Origin: Symsagittifera roscoffensis
Taxonomy: Eukaryota > Xenacoelomorpha > Acoela > Convolutidae
Reading direction: 5' to 3'
NCBI RefSeq assembly: GCF_963678635.1
Contig: NC_087065.1
Location: forward strand, 73,977,345-74,041,344
Length of the DNA stretch: 64,000 bases
Shown here: in pieces, positions 32,825-42,693 of the stretch
Layout of the letters: each line of letters begins with the position of its first letter
Position numbering within the stretch: the first letter of the stretch is position 1
Made by a program: the position numbers and the translations under genes
Notes under the pieces: generated by a model
Databases searched by the model: none
What the model was told of the DNA's origin: nothing
The model's input: the letters and a program-made list of their open reading frames with translations, nothing else

Positions 32825-34875
32825 AGCAGCAGGCTGCCTGGTTCAACTCCCTCCGCAGGCACGGCGCTCGTAGACGGTCCTGCTGCTGAAGCAGGGTTTG
32901 CCGTGGCGGGCGGATCGTTCCTCCTAGACACGGTCTGGGAGTTATTTCTGTTCTGAACCACTGATCTGCCGAGTCGGTTTTCAAGCGGTTGTGTTCTGGG
33001 AGGAGGAGCAGTCCCTAGCCTCTCTCTCACGTTTGAGCTCGGAGCGGTGGGTGCGGCTACAGCCGTCTCCATCGCCAAGGGCCCTAGGCGGTTGACGAGG
33101 GACTCGGGCATTCTTGCCCTTATTCTACTTCCTCCAGTCGTTGAGCTGGTCCGAGCCAGAGAACTGGTCGCCCTCGACTCCTGCTCCATTTCCCTCAACT
33201 GCGTCTGAAATACATCATTCATGCAGTGTCTCCCTCGTTGGGTGTTGAAATGTATTCCATCTCTGGTAAGCGCGATGTGATCAATCATGCGCAGCGTGTT
33301 TTCAAGATCCAGAAGTCGCAACTCGCCAGGGTTGTTTCTCACCAGGTTACGGATCATTTCGTTCCACCGTGTCACGTTGCCATTCATGAAATCTGCCACT
33401 GTGGTGCCCACCAGCGGGTTTTGTGGTATCGTGCACAGCACCACAAACCTGGGCCTGTACTTCTCCTTCAGTTCATTCAGGAGGCATACCAGCAGAGGCT
33501 CCCACTTGCACTCGGGAGTCACTGGGGCTCTCGAGACGTCGTTAGTTCCTAGCATTATCACCAACGTATCCAGGTGATCCTCGCTTTGGAATTCCATCAT
33601 CTTGATGACCTGAGCCACTGAAGCATAGACGAAGATCTCATTCAGATCCCTCACCAAACTGTCTCCTACGATCAAGTGGCGACTCCCTGGGGGAATTACC
33701 TGGTCGCTCGTAGCGGGGTTCCAGCTCATGTCATTCAGGCAGGCTCGAGGATGCTCCGCAGCTACTTGCGTGAACTGGTGACGTGTCATCAGATTCTTCC
33801 TAATATCTACCACGCGGGACTTTTGATAGGTTCTGCCATGCGCAGTCCCCGAGGGCACTATCGTGTGGGGTGCTCGCTCCGAGCTATTAGATGACTGATC
33901 ACGACGCTGGGAAGGAACGATCCTACCCAATTTCCGTCCAGTGGTTCGGCTGATCTCATCCATCGTTGCTCTGGCCACTTGGTTGAACAATTCATGGAAC
34001 TGAGGAGCGAGGTAAGTGTCAGAAGGGTCTGGTATCGTGAACCTTTGACTAGAAGCAGACAGTCGTGTCTGCTGAGGAGCCTCGGGCTCTCTCGGTGCAC
34101 GTAAATCCAGAACCTCGGGCCCTCTCGATACACACAGCTCCTGGGCTGTTGTCCCGGGGCGTGTGTCTTTGGATCCCTCCGAGGATCTCATGCTCGCCAG
34201 AACTTCCGGTGACACTTGGCTCACCTTCGCCATATACAGCTCCTTCAGGTGCTTTATTTCATCCTCCTTATAAGCCACCTGTAGATCTTCGTATTTCTTC
34301 TTCCATTCGTCTCTTTCTCGAGCTATTGCCCTATACTCCTGGAGTTTGGCACACAGCTCGCTCTGATCTTTCTCCTTCTTCTCCAGCGTCTCGATCGTCT
34401 CCGACGTCTGGATCTCTATTTCACTCACCCTCACTTTCTTCGAAGGAGGAGCAGCTGTAGGGGAGTCGACCGAATGTGACGGGCCTGGCCCATCACGTTG
34501 TCTCTTCGCTCCGATGAGTGGCTGCGCCGGTTGGACTGGTAAGGGCATCTCACCTAGCCGGTGGTCCCTCTGTTCGCCTAGTCCTGGCTCACGAGCCAGG
34601 TCGTGGCCAGACATTTCTCCACGCCTCCATCTCATCAGTCGATTTCGGCCTCTCTCGGCGGTCCCGGACTCACCGAAGGCCAACATCAACACGACTTCCG
34701 TAGGGCAATTCCCTCGAGTCTCTCGTCCTAGTGCATTAATGTGCGCGACCACAAACATCGCCAACCCCGGGTCTTCTCGTGTAAAATCACAATCAATCAG
34801 CCGCTGATAGATCTCGTCTAGAGTCGCTCCTAGACTCGCTGAGAGGAATTCCATGAGTTCGTTCGTGTCACCCAT
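32584..34875 (-). CDS. ORF-A, coiled-coil SGNH/GDSL hydrolase
   Basis: 763 residues from an ATG at 34875 (context AGAAATGG). Residues 1-150 are variable with basic patches (AKRQRD, SKKVRV). Residues about 152-212 are heptad-like and charged, a probable coiled coil. Residues about 398-560 form an SGNH hydrolase domain: HLIVGDSLVRDL (Ser 406), VIMLGTNDV (Asn 445) and TRDGIHFN (Asp 539, His 542), so the catalytic set is complete. The C-terminal 190 residues are Pro/Ser-rich. SGNH esterase domains behind coiled coils occur in ORF1 proteins of CR1/L2 LINEs and in some Penelope-like giant elements, but are not standard in LTR elements. It is uninterrupted in this otherwise decayed element. Its substrate is unknown; membrane lipid or acyl ester is inferred from the family only. 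Confidence 0.88.
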   Translation of the reverse strand: MGDTNELMEFLSASLGATLDEIYQRLIDCDFTREDPGLAMFVVAHINALGRETRGNCPTEVVLMLAFGESGTAERGRNRLMRWRRGEMSGHDLAREPGLGEQRDHRLGEMPLPVQPAQPLIGAKRQRDGPGPSHSVDSPTAAPPSKKVRVSEIEIQTSETIETLEKKEKDQSELCAKLQEYRAIARERDEWKKKYEDLQVAYKEDEIKHLKELYMAKVSQVSPEVLASMRSSEGSKDTRPGTTAQELCVSRGPEVLDLRAPREPEAPQQTRLSASSQRFTIPDPSDTYLAPQFHELFNQVARATMDEISRTTGRKLGRIVPSQRRDQSSNSSERAPHTIVPSGTAHGRTYQKSRVVDIRKNLMTRHQFTQVAAEHPRACLNDMSWNPATSDQVIPPGSRHLIVGDSLVRDLNEIFVYASVAQVIKMMEFQSEDHLDTLVIMLGTNDVSRAPVTPECKWEPLLVCLLNELKEKYRPRFVVLCTIPQNPLVGTTVADFMNGNVTRWNEMIRNLVRNNPGELRLLDLENTLRMIDHIALTRDGIHFNTQRGRHCMNDVFQTQLREMEQESRATSSLARTSSTTGGSRIRARMPESLVNRLGPLAMETAVAAPTAPSSNVRERLGTAPPPRTQPLENRLGRSVVQNRNNSQTVSRRNDPPATANPASAAGPSTSAVPAEGVEPGSLLLWNRSDPSHWGQYKTDMSTKLNMNTLTCREDAMRMIGGESPTVSRLYRISGVDWLLAEQEQFSSTTMLRHAGLNGLPLDP

Positions 34876-35354
34876 TTCTTCTCGTTTTGATTCTTGTTGT
34901 CGTGTCGTGTAATTTCTTTCTGTTTCGTCTGATTCAGTTTATTCAGTAAACAATTTCCGATCAATCAAGATCTAAAAAAGAAGTCGCGACTTAAAACCAT
35001 CATTTTTGGATACAACATCATTCAACTCTTTGAAACTCTCCATTGAAATTCTCTTCTTAGTTCTGATTTAAAAATCTAGCACCAAGGTGGATCGTCCACC
35101 TTTAACTTTGTCAGAGTAGCACGAATGAGCGCTGTCACCTTGATGACCTGGAGTACCCCAGGTCTTTTATGACACAAAACATAAAACATATCATAACGAT
35201 AACATAACACATAAACACAAGAACATCACACGCCTATACTATCACATAAAAACATAATCCCTAATACTGTACCTAAAACCTAACCTAATCTAAAACTTGA
35301 CTCTAATTCTTATCGAGTAACTTAACAAAAACCACGTATCGCCGAGCGCAATTC
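34876..35354 (-). other. Spacer between ORF3 and ORF-A with two hairpins
   Basis: 479 nt of AT-rich non-coding sequence. It has two short strong hairpins: AAGGTGG-atcgt-CCACCTT near 35085-35104 and GACCTGG-agtac-CCAGGTC near 35138-35163. The spacer separates the usual gypsy gene set from the SGNH module and could hold an internal promoter, a splice acceptor or an IRES for ORF-A. None of these can be proven from sequence. Confidence 0.6.
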
Positions 35355-36236
35355 TTAGCATATGCTCAGATAGTATTTTTTATGTAAGTAAACTTCTATG
35401 TCAGTCTCTGAAAATATCACATGTACAAGTGCGTACAACTCTCTCGGATGTAGCTTTCCCATATTAGGATCGTATACTGGCAACGAGAGAGAGGTCACTC
35501 CTCTCTCAACCAAAAAATCCCTAAGTCGAGTCAAGGCCAATACCAAGCTCTTTGGATCTACGTGTTGCCTATCAGTGGCCTTGGTAACCAGGAAACACAA
35601 ATATTTCCCTGGTATCTGTGATGCAACAGGGGGCAGCGTTATCATCCCTCTCACACCAGGCCTCTGTTTTCATAAAAACTCGATATTCTTATACTCTCTT
35701 TTGAAGCCAGCCGCTAGTGCTGTTTTGAAGCTTACGTCCGCGGTTATCGCTATGGCGCACGTGCGTTCCGTGAGTATGAAATCGCTGTCCGTTATGACGA
35801 TATTGTTCGAATAATGGTTCGGTAGATCAAAATACGATTCAAAGATTCGTCCAAAAGGTGGTTTTTTAGCATTCTCGCCCTCTGTCTCTAGTTCTCCGGT
35901 TTCTCTTGCCGATTTCAATTTTTTTATTATCAGATTTTCGGTGTGGGTGAGTCCTACCCCCACTCCCCGGACAAAAATATCCATCGACGTCCCCGTCGAT
36001 CGCCCAAAGTCTAGGAGATCGAGGTTGGACTGTGGAACACGTAGAGGACCATCTGGGGCGACCCAGTTGGACTCGGTATTGTCATGACTGATGTATTTGA
36101 TGCCGTCTTTATCGACGTCCTGAATCGTCAGGATCGTCTCTTTTGGATCTGTCGGCAGATCATGGAGCCACTCGAGTACGCGCAAATTCGTTAGTTCTTG
36201 CTCATCAGTCTGTTCCCCTTCTGGTTCGAACTCCAC
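35355..36236 (-). pseudogene. ORF3, macrodomain protein (OARD1-like), one stop and 5' deletion
   Basis: One frame of about 290 codons interrupted by a single TGA at 35670-35672, where the plus-strand copy has TGG. The C-terminal half (from about 35820) aligns by eye with OARD1/TARG1-type macrodomains: TCAIAITADVSFKTALAAGF (compare the CISxDxxxGxGIA strand-helix), YLCFLVTKAT (YIYYLITKK), a helix ending LRDFLVERGVTSLSLPVYD (GVxxLSMPRIG) and a final VIFSETDIEVYLH (EVFxxTDIxITVY). The glycine loop is degenerate (YDPNMGKLH), so ADP-ribose binding or hydrolysis may differ. The N-terminal half is acidic and unrecognised. Relative to the plus-strand copy, about 0.9 kb is deleted at its 5' side. It occupies the env position of errantivirus-like elements but has no signal peptide or membrane segment. 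Confidence 0.75.
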
Positions 36237-37872
36237 TTCCGGTTCTGATCGATCGTCGGTAGACTCTCAGCATGGATACCAGTGTGCGGTTTTGCCTCTC
36301 GACTAGGCCATTCGTTTGCGGGTGATAAGTGGTCGAGTGGGCCTGCGCTACCTGCGACCTTTTCATCAACTCCTTCGTGAGATCACCCACGAATGCTTTG
36401 CCATTGTCCGATTGGAACGTGATGGGGCAGCCATGCCTCGCTATCCACACATTTATCAAATGATCACATGTTTCTTCCGCCGATGCTGTCATGCAGGGTG
36501 CTGCTTCCGCATACTTCGTAAAATGGTCGATCATTACCAGCACCTGATTATAGCCCGTTGCTGTCATGCAGATTTTCTGATGATCAATTTGCACCACTTC
36601 GTTGAAACCTGACGACTCTTTTGACTGTAGGGGGAACCTTAATTTCCTGGGATCCTTCGCCTGTTGTAATGACAGGCATGCGGCGATCCACTTCTCACAA
36701 GCTTTTTTCAATCCCGGCCATGCGAATCGTTTCTGTATCCTGTTATACACTTTGTCCACGCCTTGATGGCCCATCTGATCATGTGAGCGAAAGAGCAATT
36801 CGGTCTGGTACAACTGTGGTAACACTATTGAATTGTATTTATAGAGGACCTTGTCCTCCTCTTTTCGCTTGCAGGCAACGATTCCATCCTTATTCAGGTA
36901 CAACAAGTCGTTTCGCTTCAGGTAGAATTGCTTCAAGAGCTTGTAGCTGTCTTCTTCCAAGTCTCCCTTGTCAGGTGCTCCATTCTCGATCCATCTCTTC
37001 AGACTGCTCGTCAATCTATCATTTCGTTGAGCCCTTAGGAGATCCGACAGCCTGTATCTGGCTTTCAAATACGTCTTTACCACGTTCATTTGCCCACTCA
37101 TTATCTCCGGAGCATGAGCATCGTCCATCAACTTGACACACCATATCTTTTTCAAAGGCGTCGCTTCCTGCACAGATGGTTCCAGATTGGTACGGACGAC
37201 CGTACCATGTTGCAGCAATCTGGTTGGGCGTTTCGAAACTGCTATCAGCTCGAGCTCGTCTGCGGCATTATCCACCACAGTGCCCTCTTCATCTGAGGTG
37301 TATCTGTCCCTGTCTGGATCCTGATGTGTTTCTCGGTCCAGCCCACGCTGCTTCCAGTCTACCAATAAGGAGTGGATTGCGATCTCTGACATATCGGAAT
37401 TGGAAGTTGTTTCAGACGTGTTGTCCCAGGACTGGGGCCTCGAGTCAACACTTGAGTCGACTGATTTCCCAACATCATATTCCAAGTTGTCTGAGATGTT
37501 TCTCGACTCCCCGGACAAAACTCTGTCCATCGGTCGCTTCAAACCCGACTCCCCGGACAAAATTCTGCCCCTAGGTGGTCTCGTCAACCTCTCCCCGGAC
37601 AAGTCGTCCTGCACGGGCTCAAAGGTGTCTGACTCCTCAGACGAGTCGTCTTTGACTGGCTCGAAGGTATCAGACTCCCCGGACATTGTCTCGTCCACGG
37701 ACGAACAATCTGGGCTCGGCTCGTATTCTGCTTTTGCATCCGTGAAATGCACTCTCCTCGTGAAGCTAGATTTCGACCTGATCCTGACTTCCTCAGTACT
37801 TTGGTTCTGATTCAGTGTTCCATATTCAGTGAACGAAGTTCTCAACAAGACCTCCTTCGGCATCGAGCTCAC
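36205..37872 (-). pseudogene. Linker with LSGES repeats plus integrase core, C-terminus deleted
   Basis: 555 codons. Residues 1-245 are an acidic linker with five SGE(S/R) repeats between residues 64 and 123. Residues about 310-535 are integrase. The zinc region has H364 and H369 and C399, but the last ligand is Leu 402 (Cys in the plus copy). The catalytic triad is complete: D430 (VVQIDHQ), D489 (FQSDNGKAF) and E525 (NGLVERQN), with DX35E spacing. After LVSMLRVY the frame runs into ORF3 sequence, so the GPY/F module present in the plus copy is missing through a deletion of about 0.9 kb. The frame is -1 relative to the RNase H frame, as in the other copy. Integration by this copy is unlikely. 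Confidence 0.92.
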
Positions 37873-38432
37873 CAGCTGGTTGACAATCGACCTGCAATCC
37901 GTTCAACGCCTCGGCTGCGAATGGACACTGGCCTCTTCTCTGTTCTCTCGGTGACAGTCAACCGCTGCATGGTCTCCATCCATTCACGATCATGCCTATC
38001 CACTTCCCTGTCCAACAAGTCACGGAGCTTTCCCATGACGTCCGGCGCCACGTTCACCGTCCTGTTCAATAGAGCCATGCTGTTTATACCTAATCTGGTA
38101 AAATCTTGCTGCACCAAGTTGGATCGAACTAGCAGATCCAACGGAACGGGCTCGCCTCTGGCTTAAAGCTTTATCTCCGCGGCCGTCTCCACTGGAAGGT
38201 CAGGGTGTCCGGGTATAGGATGCCCTGACTTGTCTAACCGCCTAGTAAGTGGCAGTTTGTCGTAGGTTTCTTTGTCCAGAAAGGAAAACCCGTCTTTGAT
38301 CTCTGATTGGTTAGCCTGTTTATCCTCGAGGCGCTCATAAAATTCTGTCTTTTTACTGAGGATATCTGCGTTCTGATGCTTGTCACGGGTACGGTGCTCT
38401 ATGATTATGTGGTATCCATCCAGGCGCACGAT
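37869..38432 (-). pseudogene. Pol: RNase H tail and linker start
   Basis: Continues the RNase H frame after TAG at 38433-38435 (TGG in the plus copy). It encodes the connection-like RLDGYHIIIEHR and NADILSKK, the conserved end of Ty3/gypsy RNase H (HxxxNxxADxLSR). There is a further in-frame TAA at 38163-38165 and a final TGA at 37869-37871. The last part aligns with plus-strand residues around 58150-58330. The integrase frame overlaps its end in -1. Confidence 0.85.
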
Positions 38433-39278
38433 CTAACGACCAATATAACTTTTGTCCATCGAATAGGTTTTCAGCCAGGCAAGGGCACGATTATCCTCAC
38501 GTAACTTGAAGGGAGCACTCCCCAAGTAGGCCCTGTATTTTTCCACAAAAGTGATCACCGCAAACATCTCCGCTTTTGGTGCACCGTACGTCATTTCAGT
38601 ATCACTCAGGACTTTACTCCCGTAGGATATCGGACGAAGAACCGTTCTCCCGTTCCACTCCTGCTCCTGGTGAAGTATGTCCGATATCACAACCACTGAT
38701 GCATCCGTGTCCAGCACGAACATCCCCTTCTCTGTTGGCATGCCGAGGACTGGTGCCTCGCAAAGTTCACGTTTGATGTTTTCAAATGAAACTTGCGCCT
38801 CATCAGTCCAGGTGAACTTTTTGCCCTTGTTTCTCATCAACCTCTGCATGGTGTATATTTTGTCAGCATACCCCTTGATGAACTCTCGATAATAATTAGC
38901 GAATCCCAAAAAACTCGTCAGCTGTGTATCTGTCTTAGGTGCCTTCCAGGTCAGCACCGCTTCAACCGCTTCGGGATCTGGTCTCACTCCATGTTTGTCA
39001 ACCAGGCGGCCCAGATACTTTATGGAATCCCTGAGGATTTCACACTTAGAGGGTTTACATTTCAGACCCGCCTGCTTCATGCAAGAAAACACCTCCTCCA
39101 ACCTCTCTATGTGGTCTTCTAAGGTTGGTGTTGCAATCACGACATCATCGACATAACACATGATGAGATTCCCGTATTTCTTAGTGACGCTCGTGAGTGC
39201 CTGAGCCATCAGTCGCTGGAATGTGGCCGTCGCATTGCACAATCCGAATGGCATCCTCTTCCACTGGAACAATCCTAG
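38433..39278 (-). pseudogene. Pol: reverse transcriptase palm/thumb and RNase H
   Basis: Reads from the TAG at 39279-39281 to the TAG at 38433-38435. It has LFQWKRMPFGLCNATATFQR (RT block 4), then CYVDDVVIATPT with the intact YVDD catalytic pair, LKCKPSKCE and YLGRLVD (block 6-7), and the FLGFANYYREFI connection. RNase H follows: VLDTDASVVVI, the second acidic KAEMFAV and the REDNRALAW block. The catalytic residues of both enzymes are kept. Only the bounding TAG codons break the frame. Confidence 0.95.
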
Positions 39279-40076
39279 CTAACACGCGAAGCCTGTTTTC
39301 TCTCGATCTTGCTTTCTGAGTGGCACTTGCCAGAACGCAGAGCCCAAATCCAACGTCGTGAAGAACTTCGTGTCTCCCAGCTTGGATAGGCTCTCATCGA
39401 TGCGGGGAATCGGGTATGCGTCCTTTATAGTCACTGCGTTCAGATAACGGAAATCACAAAAAAATCTGAGTTGTCCCCCTTTCTTTTTCGCCATGACCAC
39501 GCCACAAGCCCATGGCGACTTCGACGGCTCGATCATGTCGTACTCCATTAACATCTCGATCTCCTTCCTACACGCTTCTGACTTGTTTGGGGTCATTCTT
39601 CTCGCCCCTTCCCTATGAGGTACCGAGCCCTCTTCTATCTCAATCTCGTGTTCTACAAAATTACAACAACCTATGTCGGCCTTATGCTTCGAAAAAACGT
39701 CTGCGTTCCAATTTAGCACCGCTCTGAGCGAATCTAGTTCTTTGTCTGATATTTTACCCTTCAGATGTTCTATCTCAGGTAAGACAGGTTTATTCGCTGC
39801 TAACTCTGCTTCCGTCGGCCTCTCAGGAAAGTTGGAACAACTAGACAGCCCATCATCTGTTTCCGACTTCATTGAAAACAATTTCCTAGAAGATTTCAAT
39901 TCATTCACTCTCCTCATTATACATTCTTGGTTCGCATGCAATGGACATTTAGTTACATCAAATTTTTTCAAGTTCTCCACACTCTGAAAGTCTGTGTTCA
40001 GAGGCAAAGCGTAGCCAAGTTTCTTTCCCCTCTGTATTGTCACTGTTGTTGCTTCTGTGTTCAATAACACACTCAC
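39279..40076 (-). pseudogene. Pol: end of protease region and RT fingers
   Basis: 265 codons in the RT frame, ending at TAG 39279-39281 (GAG in the plus copy). The C-terminal 110 residues hold RT blocks 1-3: MIEPSKSPWACGVVMAKKK, FFCDFRYLNAVT, YPIPRID and TTLDLGSAFWQVPL, which contains the first catalytic Asp. The upstream part is the protease-RT spacer. The frame opens after a 1-nt deletion relative to the plus copy, where the sequence reads T-R-N-G-L-C through the same site. Confidence 0.93.
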
Positions 40077-41680
40077 ACATAGTCCGCTCTGGTGAGTGAG
40101 AAGCTTCTTCCTAAAATAGCCAAGCTTTTACTGTTTGGATTTGGTACCAGACACACCTGTCTGTCATTGCTGAGTTCATTCAAGTTCCTCACCCTAAACG
40201 TCGCTAGTTTTAATCTAACATTTCGATCCAAAAAAATCGGCACCTTGGCCTGGTTAATTAAGATCTTATTAAGGGGTCTCTTTTCATACTTTCTCTCAGG
40301 ATCCTTGATCCTAATCAACCCGTCATTGAGATCGATCGTGACGTCAAAATTGCGAACGAAATCCCTTCCTAAGATGAACTGATCGGATTCGTCCAAATTC
40401 TCCACTACTAGGAAGCTCATCCAAAGATGTCTTCCTCCGAGCTGCAGTGAAATGATCGGGGTTCGTCCACTCACATAGATCGCTCCCTGATTGGCCGCTG
40501 CCAACCTGATGTTTGTCGGTATGAGATCCGACCTCTCGAAACCCATGTCGGTCCAAGTTTTGACTGGCATGACACTAACCACTGTTCCCGTGTCTAGCAG
40601 TCCCTTTACTGAAAGTTGTCTGCCTTGCACGTCCAGAACGTGTGCGGCCAGATCGGCCTCGCAACCTATGTGCACCGCATCTTGTTCGAGCATCGCGTTG
40701 TGTCCGATCCGACTAACCTTCAGCTCCTCTTGACCAATGTATATCCAGCCAATCTGATCGTTCGCATCAGTTATGTGAGCTTTCGTGTAGATATTGATGC
40801 CATCCACATTCATTAGGATCGGGTAAGGGCCATGGACATCGATATAATGTCCGTCCACTTTCATCAGCCTCGGACCTCCCGTTGTGAGCAGCGCTCGCAC
40901 TGCCCTGGAGTGCAGTTTGGGATCTTTCTCCTTCAGGTAGTCGGCATAGATGTCCAGGTGGACTAGTGTAATCTCGGATGGTTCACTCAAGTTCTTGACC
41001 ACCTGGTGCCCGGCGACTGAGATGATGGACATTATTTTGGTCCCCTCCTTCGTCATGCCGAAAGTCTTACCAGATATAACGTTCAGTTTTAGTCCCTGTT
41101 TCCTGGGTTCCCCTTTGTCTTCTACTTTTGTCGTTTTACCCAGATTATTAAAACTTTCCCGAAGATCTGTGCCTTCCAGCTCCGACCTTACCCATTGCTC
41201 CACTTCTTTCGTGGCTAGGTCCTGTTTGACATTCTGCAGCGCTGTCCTTGCCGCCAGGCCGTAATCCACCTTGAGTGGGCTAGACGACTCTGCTTCGAGG
41301 TTCGAGGCTACCACCTCGTCAGGCCATGTCTTAACCTTTTTGGTCGTGAAGGTGCTCGGTGTCGTCTCCTTTCTCCGAGATTCAGCCTCGTTCATCAGAC
41401 GTGCTCGACTGGCCTTGACACCCGAAAGCGCCTCTTCATGGCGGGGATGTTTCGCGTCCGCTACTGCATCCTCAAATTGAGTACAATCCGACTTGAAGTG
41501 TCCCTCCAAAGTACAGAAGAAACACCTCGGACCATATTTCATGATGAGCCCTCTGACGTACTCTTCATGATCCTCGTCGGTCGCGTCGGCGTCCTCGAGA
41601 AGTAGCCTATGGCCTTCATGTTCTGTTTGTATGCAGAACACGCGGAAACGTGATGATCCATCGAACCACAATTCGCACAC
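40073..41680 (-). pseudogene. Second zinc knuckle and aspartic protease
   Basis: 535 codons. Residues 53-66 form a CCHC knuckle (CFFCTLEGHFKSDC). Residues about 130-300 are a conserved but unrecognised domain. A retropepsin follows with LLDTGTVVSVMP (catalytic Asp 363) and the FILGRDF motif near 436-441. It ends by frameshift into RT. The first 24 codons of the open frame overlap the gag frame; the true junction lies near 41620, where plus-copy alignment shows a 1-nt shift after MKAIG. Confidence 0.92.
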
Positions 41681-42693
41681 AACCTCCTCTTATCCATGTC
41701 ATCGCGAGGTTTGTACCAACTGGAATTCGCACCAGTGTTTGTCCCGCTATAGTTGCCATAATTGCTGTAACGGTTTTGCGCCCTCGGTTTTATGAGTAAA
41801 TACTCGCGTGACTTCATACGCAAGTCGTCGGGCGTGGGTACCTGGTCAAGCGACAGGGTGAAGTGAGTGGCCAACATCGTCTTCAACTCCTCACTCCTTA
41901 CTCCGTCCATGAACTTCAAAGCAATCGCCAAGTTTCGCTCGGATATTTTCTCATCTGGGTTGCTTCTCCTCCTAAGCAATTCAAGGTCGTCCAAAAATTT
42001 ATCTATGGATTCGTCCTCTCTTTGACGCCTCTTCTCGAACTTCACCATAGCCTGGTGCCCTTGTACTCCAGAGCCGAAACGATTCAGCCGGATGTCGAAT
42101 ATCTTGCGAGCGCTGTCTCTCTCATTGGCTCTTTTCGCCATAAAACAACTTAATGCAGTACCCTCCAAATTGCTCGTCAGCGCGCTGCACTCTTGTTTCT
42201 TGGAGAGATTCTCTTCCTCAAAGTGTAACTTCATCACCTCTATCCAAGTATCAATGCAGCCGTCTGACTCGTCTTTATATGACTTCGGCTTTTTCAGTGT
42301 CCTTCTTGACCTCTCTCCTCTCTCGGTTGACTTCGAGAGCTTGGTGATGAATGTTTCGAGAGATCTGTTCAGAGGCTCAAACATCGAGGCATACATCGTT
42401 GTGTCCTGTGAGACCGTAGTCAGATCTGGTACTGAACTGACTTGTGGCACAGTTGGCAACCTTGTCTCCGGGGTGGCATCTGCCTCCGGCGGAACTGGAT
42501 TCGTCCAGCCAGGCCTCGACGGGGCTGCCCTTGGCCGCTCCTTGTTCCTGGGTTCGTAGTTCGTTCTCGAGCCTTGCTGGGCTCTGGCATTGCTGCCAGT
42601 ACCATCTCCTTCATTTGCATGGCGTGAGCGCTCCCTTGGGTTGGAACGCTCCTGCCAATTGCTCCCATTCAGGATCGCGTCAAGCTTCCGCAA
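41539..42693 (-). pseudogene. Gag: capsid and first zinc knuckle
   Basis: 384 codons. The centre (FEPLNRSLETF... CIDTWIEVMKLHFEE... ECSALTSNLEGTA... FEKRRQREDESIDKFLDDLE) is a Ty3/gypsy retrotransposon gag capsid. Near the end is a CCHC zinc knuckle, CANCGSMDHHVSAC (C-X2-C-X4-H-X4-C). It is joined to the N-terminal gag frame by a frameshift at about 42685, and to the next knuckle by another. It would form the RNA-packaging particle. Confidence 0.93.

Noticed and set aside
35355-36236. ORF3 as a retroviral-type envelope gene
   Set aside because: There is no signal peptide, transmembrane segment or cysteine/furin pattern; the fold pattern is that of a macrodomain.
26443-39281. Genetic code with TAG as sense codon
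   Set aside because: The SECISBP2 gene uses no internal TAG, and at the TAG sites that can be compared the other element copy has sense codons, so mutation is more likely.
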